Assembly (NCBI GenBank): GCA_040285825.1
Contig: JAUPSS010000001.1
Span: forward strand, 3,348,001 to 3,412,000
Direction of reading: 5' to 3'
DNA: 64,000 bases
Origin: Eukaryota sp. TZLM1-RC
Taxonomy: Eukaryota > Metamonada: BaSk clade
This document shows positions 51,512 to 62,177 of the stretch, piece by piece. The position numbers were made by a program, and so were the translations under genes. How positions within the stretch are numbered: the stretch's first letter is position 1; each line of letters starts with the position of its first letter. The notes under the pieces were generated by a model, which ran no database searches, was not told the DNA's origin, and was given only the letters and a program-made list of their open reading frames with translations.

Positions 51512-54500
51512 CGAAGCTGTCACGTCATATATCACCCAGTTTCTCAAACTTGTACGACTCTGTCCCTCTCCTCTCCCTGAATCCGCGAAAATGAAGTTCT
51601 TCTCTAACGGAATTCGTCCTGATAAGCTCAAGATGGTAATCAAAACTGACATTGAAGTTGGTACCATCTATAGCTTTGCCTCTCTCGTCTCCCGCCTCCG
51701 TGAACTCCTCCCCGCTTATCACCTCCCCTATTCGGCTTACTATGCCAATAGAGACATTGCTCCTCCTCCTAGAGACTCTCGCCCTCCTCGACGATCTTCC
51801 ACTTCTCCCAGAACTACTAGACAGCCTCCTCGTAACTCTTCTTCCCATCCTGCTCCCTCTTCAGCCAAGCCACCCGCTTCCTCTCATTCTCAACGCTCTT
51901 CATATTCTACTCCTGCTCGTAGCTCTTCCGTGACCTGTTTCTACTGCTAAGAACCAGGACATGTAATCAAGGATTGTCCTAAGTCCGGATGCAAAGCCAG
52001 CCAGAAGCCTCGTCGTCGCCCTCTCGGAAAGAAACCATCCCTTCAAAGGAAGCACTTCACCAGAAGAAGTGTAAACCAAGTAACTCATACTGCTCAAGAT
52101 GACCACCCTGACTCCGTAAACTCCATTATCGATTCAATCCAAGAAGCTATTCAAGAAGATCACCATATAGATGCTACTTATCTTCATGGTTTGAGCTCCT
52201 CCTCCTCTTCCTCTGATAATGAGCCATATAGAGCCACTTTGAATCCTTTTTCTACAATAAACCATAGTACTTACTCTTCCTCTCTACACCAACACCCTGC
52301 TATGGTACATCAGCAAGCCGAAGATTTCACACACCTCTTCAATAATCTTGAATCTTTTACCTCTGCCCTAGCTTCACGAACCAACGCCCTTATCTCTCCC
52401 TATCCTTCACCCTCTGATTCTGGATTGGACTCTTCCTCTGACTCTCTGTCCGAAGCGTCTGAAGTAGTTTCTAAGGTAGACTCCAATAGCCACATGGTAC
52501 CGCCAGGCAACGCTCCTTCCCGCCAAAATGGTTCTTTGCTGTTGGAAGCTAGTCCCGACCTCAGCTCTGAACCAGGGATGATTGACGCAGACTGTGCTCG
52601 TCACGACGGTGGAGTAACGCGTGGACTTATGGAATCTCACCTTCAGAACTCTTCAAAAGCCAAAGACTCAGAGCCCTTAGGAACTGCTCCCGCCCAGAGT
52701 TTTGAACCTTTTGTCTCTTTATCGGCCCAGGGACTCAATAAGCCCTTGGATAAGAAGCTCCTTCACCTCAAGATCTATGTAGACCCTCAGACAATGCTCA
52801 ATGGAATGGTAGACACTGGTGCAACCGTATCTTGTATTTCTCACGACCTTCTGAAACAAGCCAAGCTGAGCCTGACCTCCAAGACTCTAGAAGTTGGCTT
52901 AGCTGATAAAACCAAGCTCTCCTGCCCCCTTGCCTCTGGAAAACTCGCTTTTGCCCTAGGTGGTGCTGCTAAGCTCACCTACGTGGACGTGACTCTCGCT
53001 GTCTTGCCCTGCTCGAACTCTTGCATTATAGGATGCGATTTATTAAGAAAGCTCGGCATTCTGACCGCCGATTACTTATTCTTGAACCTCTCTGCTAAGA
53101 ACCTCCAGATTCTCGAAGATGAAGCCATTCCTGACCAATACATTCCATCCTCTAACCAAATTTCCTCCGTTTCTTCTCTCCCTGACCTTGACAAAGCCTC
53201 ATTTAAGCTGAATGATCCAGAATTAGAAAGCTCTGTTCGATCTCTCCTATTCAAGTATCCAGAGATCTTCTCGAAGCTCCCCGACCCCCAAGGAATTGAC
53301 TGCCCTTCCATGCGAATACCGTTTCATGATGAGTCCAAGCTAGTGAGCAAGAAGTTTCGCTATCTCCCTCCGGATAAGCTAATGGTAGCTAACGAGGAAT
53401 TCGACACTCTGATCAACAATGGTTTCGCTGTGCCCTATGATGGTCCCTGGAGCTCCCCAATCTGCCTCGTTCAACGCCCTGACAAACCCCCTAGATTAAC
53501 CGGCGATTACTCTGGTGCCGATGGCGTTAATGAACTTTCCGTTTCCGTCCCTGCTGACCTCCCCAGAATTTCCGATGTTTGCCAATTCCTATCAGGTAGC
53601 TACTACATTGCCACTTTGGACCTCCCGAAAGCCTTTTGGCAGTTGAACTTACACCCAGATGATCAAGAGAAATCTGCCATAGCCATCCCTGGCCGCAAGA
53701 TTAAATATACCCGCGCTGCTTTTGGACTAAAGAATGTCCCCGCTATATTTCAGAATCTGATGAAGAAAGTTTTCAACTCTGATGGTGTCTTCATCTACAT
53801 GGACGACATCATCGTAGCCGCCTCCGATAAGAAGTCCTTCCTGACCAGACTAGAATTCATTTTCAAGCAAGCCGCCAAGTACAGAATTCGAATAGGTCTC
53901 CACAAGTGCTCGTTCCAAACCAAGGAACATCCAATTAAAGTCCTTGGATCTATTTTCGAAAACGGCCAACGAAAAATAGACCCCTCCAAGATCGAATCCA
54001 TAACCAAGCTTGCTCCTCCCTCCTCTGTCCCCGAACTCAGATCTTTTATAGGATCTGTGAACTTCCTCCGCGATTGGTTGCCTTCTGTATCCGCTGAAAT
54101 CGAACCTCTGACTGCCCTTCTCCGAAATAAACCCAGAAGAGTTCGATTAGGCCCAGCTGAACTCAAGAACTTCGAAAACATCAAGAACATGATAACTCGT
54201 AGCCTACCTCTTGCCCTCCCTGACTCTGACAGCAACATTTTAATCTCAACTGACGCCTCAGAAAAAGCCATTGCCGGAATCATCTGGAAAGAACTGGAAC
54301 CCTCTGCTCCTGGAACTTGTCTCTCCAAGCGCAAGGTGATGCCCATCTCATTCTACTCCAGAATCTTGTCCTCCTCCCAGCAACGTTGGTCTACTCTCCA
54401 GAAAGAGTTATTTGCTATTGTAATGACTCTCAACCAACCCAACTTGTCGTCTTTCCTGCTCACCAGACACTTGACAATCTTTTGTGATCACAAGAACCTT

Positions 54501-56978
54501 TCGTATCTATTTAGCTGTCCCGACTCAAACCGTGTAGTACTCCGCTGGATCCCTGTACTACAATCTTTCTCGTTTGACTGTGTACATATCGAAGGCCCCA
54601 AGAACTTTTGGGCAGACTATTTATCCCGCGCCTCTCTTCTCCCCGAAAAGAAAGAGAAGAAGACCAGAGATATCTGCGATAACTCCACCCCCGAACTGTG
54701 TTGCATGATGACCTATCAAGACCAGGCCAAGTCTCCTCTATGGAACTACCTAAATCTTGATGATCTGAGACACTTCGACACAGATCGCTGGTACGATATC
54801 GACTATGATACTGCTGAACGAATCCTTCATCCTTCTGCCCTCCGCTCGAAGCACAGTACCATGGCTTACCTGAACTCTTTGAAACATTTCATTCACTACA
54901 ACGTGAATCCTGAACCGTACGACTATCTTGCTTCCTCCTCCGCTAAGTACTTTATCTTATCCACCGACCTGCCCTTTTTATATAAGGACGTCTCCGCCCC
55001 AAAAGACTATGACTTTAGTTATCCCCTGAACTTGCCCTCTCGATATCTCACTGTTAATGATATCATCCAGCAAGCCAATTGGAATGCTCGAGTTTATTTC
55101 CATCATCCAAGAATGCCCTTCCTGGATTATCTCCCAGAAGTTGTGCCACAGAACGCCCATCTCATAGTCCTCAACCACGTTCCTCCGCGTACCACCATTG
55201 GTGACTTGCTCTCCGCTGTTGACATATTTCACATCGTTCCTCTCCCCACTTACATGGTTCCTTTTGACCTTGGACATAATCGCTATATCACTGACCGTTT
55301 TCATAATGTTATACTTCTACCCGATGCCAAAGAAGGCGCTCACGACTTTGAACGAAATCTGTGGCATAGAGCCACCAGAGCTAGTGAACGTCATGCATTC
55401 CATGATCTCGTCCCTCCTCGTTGTAACCCTCAGGAATGTCCTGATTCTCCTCGTTGTGACAACTACCCTTGGACTCCTGACTCTAACATACCTAGTCCAT
55501 ACGGTGATCAACTTTATGACTGGAGTCTTCATCCCCAGTTCCATAAATATTCCGATCTGCCTAGTTGTAATATACCGCTCGGACCCCTTTACCCTGATCC
55601 AGACTACCAATTGTATCTATTGAACCCTTGTGTCAACGTAACCACTTATATTCCTCTCTGCCTGTTGAAGCCCGTCGTCCACCGAATCTACCATTATGAT
55701 AACGATGAACTAACTCCCCGCCCCTCTGCCATCCCCGGAATAGAACTAGTCTACGGTCACCAGATTGATCCCAGTGATCGATCGATTCACTATTACTTGA
55801 AGCCTCTTGATTACTCTTCCCTGTCTGAAGTTGATTTCAACAACCCTGATCCTGACTTCATCCATGATGATTCGATTACCTGTTCCCATTTTCCTGATCT
55901 ACTAAACCTGTACTTTAATGGCCCCATTCAACACCATTCAAGATTGGATTTCATTCTCCAAGGTAAGCATCTCGAGATAGTTCCTCATCCTACCCGTTCT
56001 CGTGCTTTTGCCTTGCCAGGATTCCCCGCAGACCAACCTACGTACTACTTACCTTCCTCCAGAAGCGAGTTGCCCTCCCGACTAGAAATATTCGAAGCCG
56101 ACTCTGCCACGTTTAATCACGAACGGTTTCTTGAAGAACAAAGCATGTCCCCTACTGAAGATCTACCTTCCCGCGAAGATCCTAGTCAGTCCATTGATAT
56201 TTCCTCTGATTCCTCTGACGAAGTCCACCTTGTCTCCACTATTACCTCCTCAAGTACCTCTGATTCCTCAGTCCAAGAACTGCTCCCGTCCGGACCCCCT
56301 AGCTCCCCCGCTGCCGCTTTCTTGAATAAGATCTTTAAGGACCAGCAGAAGGTGCCTGATAACGAACCCTTGTTTAAAGACTGTATCATTGAAGCCAAGT
56401 TCGGATTGAAGCTCACCAAATCTGGAAAGATCCTGATTCCTCCGCCTACACGCCCTGAGATCCTCTTGCTCGCCCACGGTTCTATCGAAGCCGGTCACCC
56501 TCCTTTTGCTCAATGCTGGAAGTCCCTTCACCAATCTGACTTTCACTGGCCCAACATGCGTAATGACCTGTTGACCCATGTTAACTCTTGTATTCCTTGC
56601 CAGAAAACTGCCCCCGTCCCCAAGACTTCGATCTCTTCCACTGGATCTCTGAATTCCGTTCGCCGTCCTTTTGAGAGTTTGCATTGTGACTCTATTGGTC
56701 CGCTCTCAGCTGATACTTATGGCAATAAGTACATAGTCCACTTTGTTGACGCATTCTCCAAATTTGGCGTACTCGTCCCTACCAAGGACCTTAAGGCCAC
56801 AACCATTGTTAATGCCCTGATTTCCTCTGTCTACTCTGTCTTTGGTGCCCCTCGTTGTATTCACTCTGATAATGGCCCTGAATTTGCCAATAAGATATTT
56901 AGTTTGCTGTGCCAATTCTTGATTTTTCAGACTACCACAATTGGTCTGACTATGTCCCTCTTTGCCAGATGGTTCTGA
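51459..56978 (+). pseudogene. Gypsy gag C-terminus + pol (protease, RT, RNase H, spacer, integrase)
   Basis: One frame, interrupted by TAA at 51948-51950 inside the zinc knuckle (CFYC[stop]EPGHVIKDC). In order: capsid end (FLKLVRLCPSPLPESAKMKFFSNGI), basic Pro/Ser region, knuckle, Ser-rich linker, aspartic protease (MVDTGATVSCISHDLL, ~52805), RT (PRLTGDYSGADGVNEL; TLDLPKAFWQL; catalytic FIYMDDIIVAA at 53790-53820), RNase H (LISTDASEKAIAGIIW; FCDHKNLSYLF; FWADYLSRA to ~54640), then ~570 residues of unrecognised Tyr/Pro/His/Asp-rich sequence. The integrase follows: HHCC finger (LLAHGSIEAGHPP...HVNSCIPCQK), first Asp in HCDSIGPL and second Asp in IHSDNGPEF. A deletion plus shift just after LLCQFL removes the third catalytic residue (Glu), and the frame ends at 56978. 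Confidence 0.88.
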
Positions 56979-57635
56979 ACTCCCAGGAAAGGAAAGCTCT
57001 GAACTCATCTCCGTATCGCCTCATTTTTGGATCTGACACCTCTCCTCGCTTGTTACCCAATCAGCTCCTGAACTCTCTGTCCACTCACCCTCTCCCTCCT
57101 GACAAGCCTGAGTTCATAGAACATCTCGTGACTCTTACTAAGAAATTATTAGTCTCATGGGAAGCTGTAGCCCCGTCCTCTGTGCCCCTCCCCGTCAATG
57201 TACCCGAGCCTCCGTACCATCCTCAGATCAATGATCAATGATCGAGTTTTTGTTCTGCGCGAGAAGCCAGACAAACTACACGGTCACTTTGTGGGCCCCT
57301 ACATCGTTCTAAAAGTCCTCTCCTCTAGCTCTCTCCTGGTCCAAAACCCCGTTTCAGGTTCGTCCCTCAAGACTGCCACCCACCTAGTAAAGCCCTGCTT
57401 GTCTTCATTGCCACCTGAGATTCTTAACGCCTATGTTGCTGCTGATTCCGGTGAGTTGATCCTGGATGCGATAATAGATATCTCCGACGAATCCGCCACC
57501 GTACTTTGGTCCGATGGAACCACCACCGTGCAGCCTGTTTCCTCCATTAGGAATACTGCAGCCTATTCCAGATACCACAAGCTTGCTGACGATACTCCAA
57601 AATCCCGCCGAAAAAGAAAGAGAAGGCAGTGTTAG
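56909..57635 (+). pseudogene. Gypsy pol C-terminal part, two frames
   Basis: The frame 56909-57241 picks up after the integrase deletion (DYHNWSDYVPLCQMVLNSQERKALNSSPYRLIFG, typical gypsy integrase C-terminal region) and stops because ATCAATG is duplicated at 57227-57233/57234-57240. The next frame (57198-57635) continues DRVFVLREKPDKLHGHFVGPY, LLVQNPVSGSSLKTATHLVKP, a DESATVLWSDGTTTVQP tail and the basic end KSRRKRKRRQC just before the 3' LTR. The tail could bind chromatin or DNA. Confidence 0.8.
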
Positions 57636-57781
57636 CTGGAGCTAAACGTGACTTTCCTCTTTTGGAAAGAGGATCACGTCATCAATAGTTTAAATTGTAT
57701 TTTAGTTTATTTTTATTTGATTTCTTATATTCTGTTCATAAACTTCTGTTTTTGTTTATGTTTAGTGCACGAAAAGCAACA
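57630..57781 (+). repeat. 3' LTR of the gypsy element (152 bp)
   Basis: Identical to the 5' LTR and followed by the CCTG duplication. The pol stop codon overlaps its first bases. Confidence 0.95.
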
Positions 57782-58785
57782 CCTGGAGCTACTAAATCTG
57801 CCCTTCTTTTACCAAAGGAATCATCAGTTTGATCTGAAGACAACTTACGTACTAGTGGCTCAATAAATGCCTCTATATTGAAACTTTTGCACATGGCATA
57901 TAATTGACCACGAACTGAGTCATGAACAATTGAGCGATAAGTTATAAAATACTTACAGTTTAAAATATGGGAAAGCGTAACTACACTCTTGCAGCGACAA
58001 ATTAAATCATTTGGTAATGAACAAGGCCATAGAGAACATCTCATTCTCATTGCAGTGGTCCATTGGTGATCATTAAGGAGAAGGCCATAAATGTTGGGAA
58101 TTCGGGAGATTAGGCAACTTGAGCAACTGTCTTCAAGATCAATCAAAAAGTTTGCAAAAACGGGATTTTTGTCCTTAGCCAAGCTAAGACGTACAATATA
58201 ATCCAAGTTTTCTAAAACTTTCAAGATTTTTTTCTGCAATTTTGCAAAAGTCAGTGGTAAGGAGAGCAAGCTTCTTGAAGGAAGTTCCACAATATCAGAG
58301 GGGAAACATTTAGCCCAAATATTGGGTGAAAGAGTTTCAATTTCCTGTTGCAATGAAATAAGATAAGATCTGCCACAATTTTCAATGAGATGAATTATTT
58401 CAGGAAAGCGATTCACAAATTCATAAATAAAATTCTTTCCACCTCCAATAAAGGCAGCTTTACAAAGGTAGCTTGATTTATGAAATTCAACACCACCAAA
58501 ATTTGTACCACAAAAAATGTGGCTTCGTAACTGAGATGCATCAATTTCCAATAATTTTGCTAAAAAATTGGTTCTTTGTTCATTAAAAAGGCGACAAAAC
58601 TCCAACGTAATTGATAGTGATGTTGATCTCAAAATATGAGTAAATTTTCCAGAATAACAGATTTTTAGGAAAACGAATTTCAAATGTTTCTCAATATTTA
58701 AATTTTCTATTGATTCTAATTCATTTCCAAATTGAGTCAACAGCGTCGAAAGTTGGCCTTTGACTTCATCAATATTTCCGAGATA
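57782..58785 (-). mobile_element. L-C LINE copy, 5' part (upstream of LTR insertion)
   Basis: The minus strand from about 58785 reads NIDEVKGQLSTLLTQFGNELESIENLNIEKHLKFVFLKICYSGKFTHILRS, LEIDASQLRSHIFCGTNFGGVEFHKSSYLCKAAFIGGGKNFIYEF, zinc motif CRCKSVVTLSHILNC with YRSIVHDSVRG, then FGKRRADLVAPG, where the LTR element interrupts. The frame is open throughout, and joined to 50209-50648 it gives an undamaged L-C C-terminal half. The 5' end is truncated by an L-D tail fragment. Confidence 0.9.
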
Positions 58786-58890
58786 ATTTAATTTTAATTT
58801 AATTTATTGAATTTGCACACTTAATTAAATTAATTCATAACTAATGGGACGACTATCATTGAACCAAGATTTCCTCTACAAAATCTTGAT
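58786..58890 (-). mobile_element. L-D LINE 3'-tail fragment (~105 bp)
   Basis: It carries the L-D tail (TTATTGAATTTGCACACTTAATTAAATTAATTCATAACTAATGGG as seen at 33361-33410 in pieces) and the last codons of L-D (FVEEILVQ, reversed). It is truncated to about 100 bp and abuts the L-C copy. Between 58891 and 59436 I recognise no gene. Confidence 0.7.
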
Positions 58891-59436
58891 AATAATAATT
58901 GCAATATTATAGTTATTCCCGATGATGTAGAGTTTTCTTTAAATGTTGTTTTAATTCTTCTCACCATTCCTTGATAGTCGTGTTTTGGGCTGAAGTCTAC
59001 AATCTCTTTTTTTTTCATACTGTTAATGAGAGTTCTATTTCTTCCTTTGTTTTCTTTGAAGAAATCCTAAGAATCTCGTCACGATGATGTTTAAATATTG
59101 GTTATTAGCACAGAGAGGTTGTCAAATAGTATTAACTGGGAATGAATAGAATTAAAATATTCCAACATGTCTTCTAACTCTTTTTCAATCAGTTTCTGCC
59201 ATTGACACTTACTCTGGGTCTATCACTTCAATATCATCTGCATGTCTATTTATTTAAATTAAACTAAACCATGACTTGCACATACATAACATATTCTATT
59301 AAGACTCAATCATCGGGAGGGGATTGAAAACACACACAGAAATTACAGTTGTAATAAGAAAAAAAACGGCTAAAAACTATATTCTATAAACACAAACTAA
59401 ACACAAACTAAGCACAAACATTAATCACAAAGTTTG

Positions 59437-60267
59437 TCAAAGACTCATAGATCGAAGTAGTTTCAGCTGCATATGCCGATCTTCATCAACCAATGATAAC
59501 ATCAATTCTGCATCAGCCTCCCAATAGATATGATCTCCATCTATGTAAGGATCCAATTCATTGAGTTCGCTGACTGTGGCCACCAGCGTGCCTATATCAG
59601 CATACAACAGTTTCGCTTCATCAAGAAGTTCATTCATTGCTTCCTTAACCGTCGCAGTTGTGAAGCGATTAGAGCCATGAAAGTATATTACACCACGAGA
59701 GTTGTGGGCTGTGGTGATCACATCAACAGCTAGATCAAGTCGTTTGTCGTACTTGAGATAAAACTTTACATTGGACAGACTAATAGAGCTTTTGGAATAG
59801 ACAAAAGTAAACGTCTTAGAACTAGAATTATACTCAACATTGACTTTAACGTCCATATCCTGCAGAAGAGGTTCTAGTGCTGCTTCAACAGCCTTTATTT
59901 TTGTATCAGAGTCAAGTGAGTCAACGGCAAGAAACCTATTGTCTAGAGTAGCGATAAGGTTCATTGTTCCAACTTGCGGTCGGTTTGTGACTCCTACATC
60001 ATCTGATAAAAGATAAGCAGTAACAATCACGAGAGTGACAGTTAAAACAGCACCCAAAATGAAACTACATAAAGATGATGGACTTTTTGATGATCGATTA
60101 TCCTCGGACACAGAAGTTGGGCCAATGAGTTTAGGAAACTCCATGTGACTATTGATGTTTTGTTTGTGGGTAAATAGAGGTAATGGTTGCGATTCACTGT
60201 TCCTGGGCTTAAGACGGGGTAACTTTGTGAATCCGTCACCTACATGATTAGGAAGTGTAGAGTTCAT
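59437..60267 (-). CDS. Type II single-pass membrane protein (276 aa), unknown
   Basis: ATG at 60267. Residues 1-65 are polar and Ser/Pro/Arg-rich (cytosolic), residues ~66-90 a transmembrane helix (LCSFILGAVLTVTLVIVTAYLLS), and residues 91-276 a lumenal/extracellular domain of alternating helices and strands (TKIKAVEAALEPLLQDMDVKVNVEY, TFTFVYSKSSISLSNVKFYLKY, TATVKEAMNELLDEAKLLYADI). The alternating pattern with an exposed Asn-Ser-Ser is compatible with a SEA- or periplasmic-like alpha/beta fold, but no family is recognised. It is bordered on both sides by transposon fragments. Confidence 0.6.
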   Translation of the reverse strand: MNSTLPNHVGDGFTKLPRLKPRNSESQPLPLFTHKQNINSHMEFPKLIGPTSVSEDNRSSKSPSSLCSFILGAVLTVTLVIVTAYLLSDDVGVTNRPQVGTMNLIATLDNRFLAVDSLDSDTKIKAVEAALEPLLQDMDVKVNVEYNSSSKTFTFVYSKSSISLSNVKFYLKYDKRLDLAVDVITTAHNSRGVIYFHGSNRFTTATVKEAMNELLDEAKLLYADIGTLVATVSELNELDPYIDGDHIYWEADAELMLSLVDEDRHMQLKLLRSMSL

Positions 60268-60338
60268 TCTTACAGTTATTGTCTATAACAATGAAACAAG
60301 TGCCCTATTTACACCAATGTAAAACTGAACTGTTTTCA

Positions 60339-60535
60339 GAATTGTATTTTCAATTTTCAAAGGTGTTGATCCCACATTATCTTCAGCTTTGTTAACTCTT
60401 GGACGCGTTTATGAAAGAAAAACCTCCAGTCAATTCTTCTTGGCTGACTTGGGTTATGAAGACATGGAATTTTAACCTGGTCGTATAGTTTGTTTTTTAT
60501 TGTAATAAATAAGAAAATTGTTTAAAAAAATGTAA
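60339..60535 (+). mobile_element. L-E family LINE, extreme 3' fragment
   Basis: The plus strand encodes RIVFSIFKGVDPTLSSALLTLGRVYERKTSSQFFLADLGYEDMEF with stop TAA, then a T-rich tail with AATAAATAAGAAA. It is the second copy of the family represented at 3846-4041. Confidence 0.72.
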
Positions 60536-60854
60536 AACTGAGTTTTTGAGAATTTTTGATACATATTTTATAGGACTGTCCAGGTTCAGTTCGGAACTGG
60601 TTCTGAATTTCTTGAACTGGTTCAGTTCAGTTCAGTTCAAGAATGATAGGTTCAGGTTCTGAACCAGTTCACCCAATGTCTCAGATTGTTTTTCTACTAC
60701 TGTTTATAACTTGTACTCAGTTATTGCAATGGCATAAAATAAATGAATACATCCAGTAATTTATAAATATATGATTAATATTTGTTTAATTTGGTTTTTC
60801 AAACTTTCAAATCAAAGTTTATATCTTGCAATCGGCCTCTTTCGTTTCATTTCT

Positions 60855-61079
60855 ATGGAAGAACACACAATATCTTCTCCTTTCACTTCAGCCAACAGGT
60901 CCTGGGTTCTGAAAGATATGACCCGTCTCCCAAATGGTCTTGTCCGTTGTGACATCACTACCTGTGAACGAAATGCCAACCCCTATGGTAAGAACACCGG
61001 AAATGGAGCCCTAATGCGTCATCTCCGTAGAAACCATAACTCTCTTTGTATTGTTTTCAAAATAAAAATTTTTTATAAA
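60855..61079 (+). pseudogene. BED zinc-finger fragment of a hAT transposase
   Basis: From ATG 60855: SWVLKDMTRLPNGLVRCDI, then CERNANPYGKNTGNGALMRHLRRNH. The C...C...H...H arrangement with an aromatic start and L-x-x-H-L-x-x-x-H is the BED finger that binds transposon ends. After NHNSL the frame becomes unrecognisable and meets the LTR element at 61080. Confidence 0.65.
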
Positions 61080-61220
61080 TGTTGTTGTTACTGATTAACT
61101 ATCTTGCTAGACAGATGAAGAATTTACATGATGACGTGGCACTTGTTCAAAAACAAGTATTTCTATTAATAAAGCTCTTTTCTCTCTTTACTTCTTTGGT
61201 ATTTCTGCCTAACGGCATCA
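61080..61220 (+). repeat. 5' LTR (141 bp) of the gag-only element
   Basis: Near-identical to 62037-62177 with TG...CA ends. It contains AATAAA-like ATTAATAAAG near the middle. Confidence 0.9.
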
Positions 61221-61243
61221 ATAATTATTGGCCCTCATTGCAG

Positions 61244-61996
61244 ATGAAATCTACACACGTACCACATCCGTCCCTTGCTTCTATGGAAGTGGATGATGTT
61301 CTGTTGTTCCTACAACAGTGGAAGGTGTACTCTTCTGTTACACCGAAAAAGGACCTTGTTCCAGCAAGGCTCCTCGTTGACCCCTTCTTGTTAGAATCAT
61401 TGGTTCTCACAAGACCTGGGGTCGATTCATCCGATGAGGTGTTTCTGGATCATTTAAGATTTTCCACCTCGTTTTCCTCGTACAAGGAATTCAACTTGGT
61501 GATGTCTGAGTTGAAGGTTGATGTCCGTAAGGGCGACGTCCGTGAACGTATGTCCTGCTACCTGAGACGTTTTCTTCAGGCGAAAAGCAGGGCTTCCGGA
61601 CTGAAACTGCCTGACTCAGCCTTCATGATCAGATTCGCCAAGGGTATTCTTCCATTAGGACTGCAGAAATCTCTGATTTCTCGAATTCGGGATGAGGTAT
61701 TCCCCGATTTTCCTACATTGGTAAATACCGCAGAGGATGAACTACTTGATTGCACTCGAGTAGCTTCTTGGAACAGGTCTTCAAAGACTGTTTCTGAAAA
61801 TACCGACTCTGTGCGTCAAGCTGGTATGAAGTCTCGTTCATCCCATAGGTCTCGCAATTTGACTGAAGGGACATGTTTCAAATGTCACCAGAAAGGTCAT
61901 CTAGCTCGTGATTGCCCCTCAAAAGTTAAGCACGAAGTCAATCATTTACGCCACGTGCCTCAGTATCTCACAAATCCCCTTTCTTCATTATGCTAA
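61244..61996 (+). CDS. Gag with CCHC zinc knuckle (gag-only element)
   Basis: The ATG at 61244 gives 250 aa, an intact frame. The capsid-like helical part is VDDVLLFLQQWKVYSS, VDSSDEVFLDHLRFSTSFSS, ERMSCYLRRFLQAKSRASGL and FMIRFAKGILPLGLQKSLISRI, a Ty3/gypsy-type retrotransposon gag. It is followed by a basic Ser/Arg linker and one zinc knuckle CFKCHQKGHLARDC (CX2CX4HX4C). The product ends LSSLC. It differs from the gag of the 50652 element, so the autonomous partner is another family. An intact frame in an element without pol suggests gag itself is selected, for example for cis packaging. Confidence 0.82.
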   Translation: MKSTHVPHPSLASMEVDDVLLFLQQWKVYSSVTPKKDLVPARLLVDPFLLESLVLTRPGVDSSDEVFLDHLRFSTSFSSYKEFNLVMSELKVDVRKGDVRERMSCYLRRFLQAKSRASGLKLPDSAFMIRFAKGILPLGLQKSLISRIRDEVFPDFPTLVNTAEDELLDCTRVASWNRSSKTVSENTDSVRQAGMKSRSSHRSRNLTEGTCFKCHQKGHLARDCPSKVKHEVNHLRHVPQYLTNPLSSLC

Positions 61997-62036
61997 ATTG
62001 TTCACGAAACTGTTGAAAGAAAATGGGAAGAAGTAG

Positions 62037-62177
62037 TGTTGTTGTTACTGATTAAATATCTTGCTAGACAGATGAGGAATTTACATGATGACGTGGCACT
62101 TGTTCAAAAACAAGTATTTCTATTAATAAAGCTCTTTTCTCTCTTTACTTCTTTGGTATTTCTGCCTAACGGCATCA
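62037..62177 (+). repeat. 3' LTR (141 bp) of the gag-only element
   Basis: Partner of 61080-61220. Differences include AACTATC/AAATATC and GATGAAG/GATGAGG. Confidence 0.9.

Larger units (their letters stand above)
50652..57781 (+). mobile_element. Ty3/gypsy-type LTR retrotransposon with 4-bp target-site duplication
   Basis: The 7130-bp element begins TGTTAGCTGG and ends AAAAGCAACA, with identical LTRs at 50652-50803 and 57630-57781. CCTG flanks it at 50648-50651 and 57782-57785, and the paralogous empty site ATCGATCCCTGGAGC is seen at about 5310-5324. The order protease-RT-RNase H-integrase and the single-Asp YMDD box put it in the Ty3/gypsy group. It is clearly more GC-rich and differs in codon use from its surroundings. 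Gag-pol is broken at several points, so the copy is not autonomous. Confidence 0.96.
61080..62177 (+). mobile_element. Small gag-only LTR retrotransposon (1098 bp)
   Basis: Direct repeats at 61080-61220 and 62037-62177 (141 bp each, TGTTGTTGTTACTG...CGGCATCA) differ at only two or three positions. The flanks are TAAA before and TAAA after (4-bp duplication, 61076-61079 and 62178-62181). The interior encodes only a gag with zinc knuckle, with no protease, RT or integrase. A TGG at 61229 just after the left LTR could start a primer-binding site. It is a non-autonomous element that must be mobilised in trans. Confidence 0.88.
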
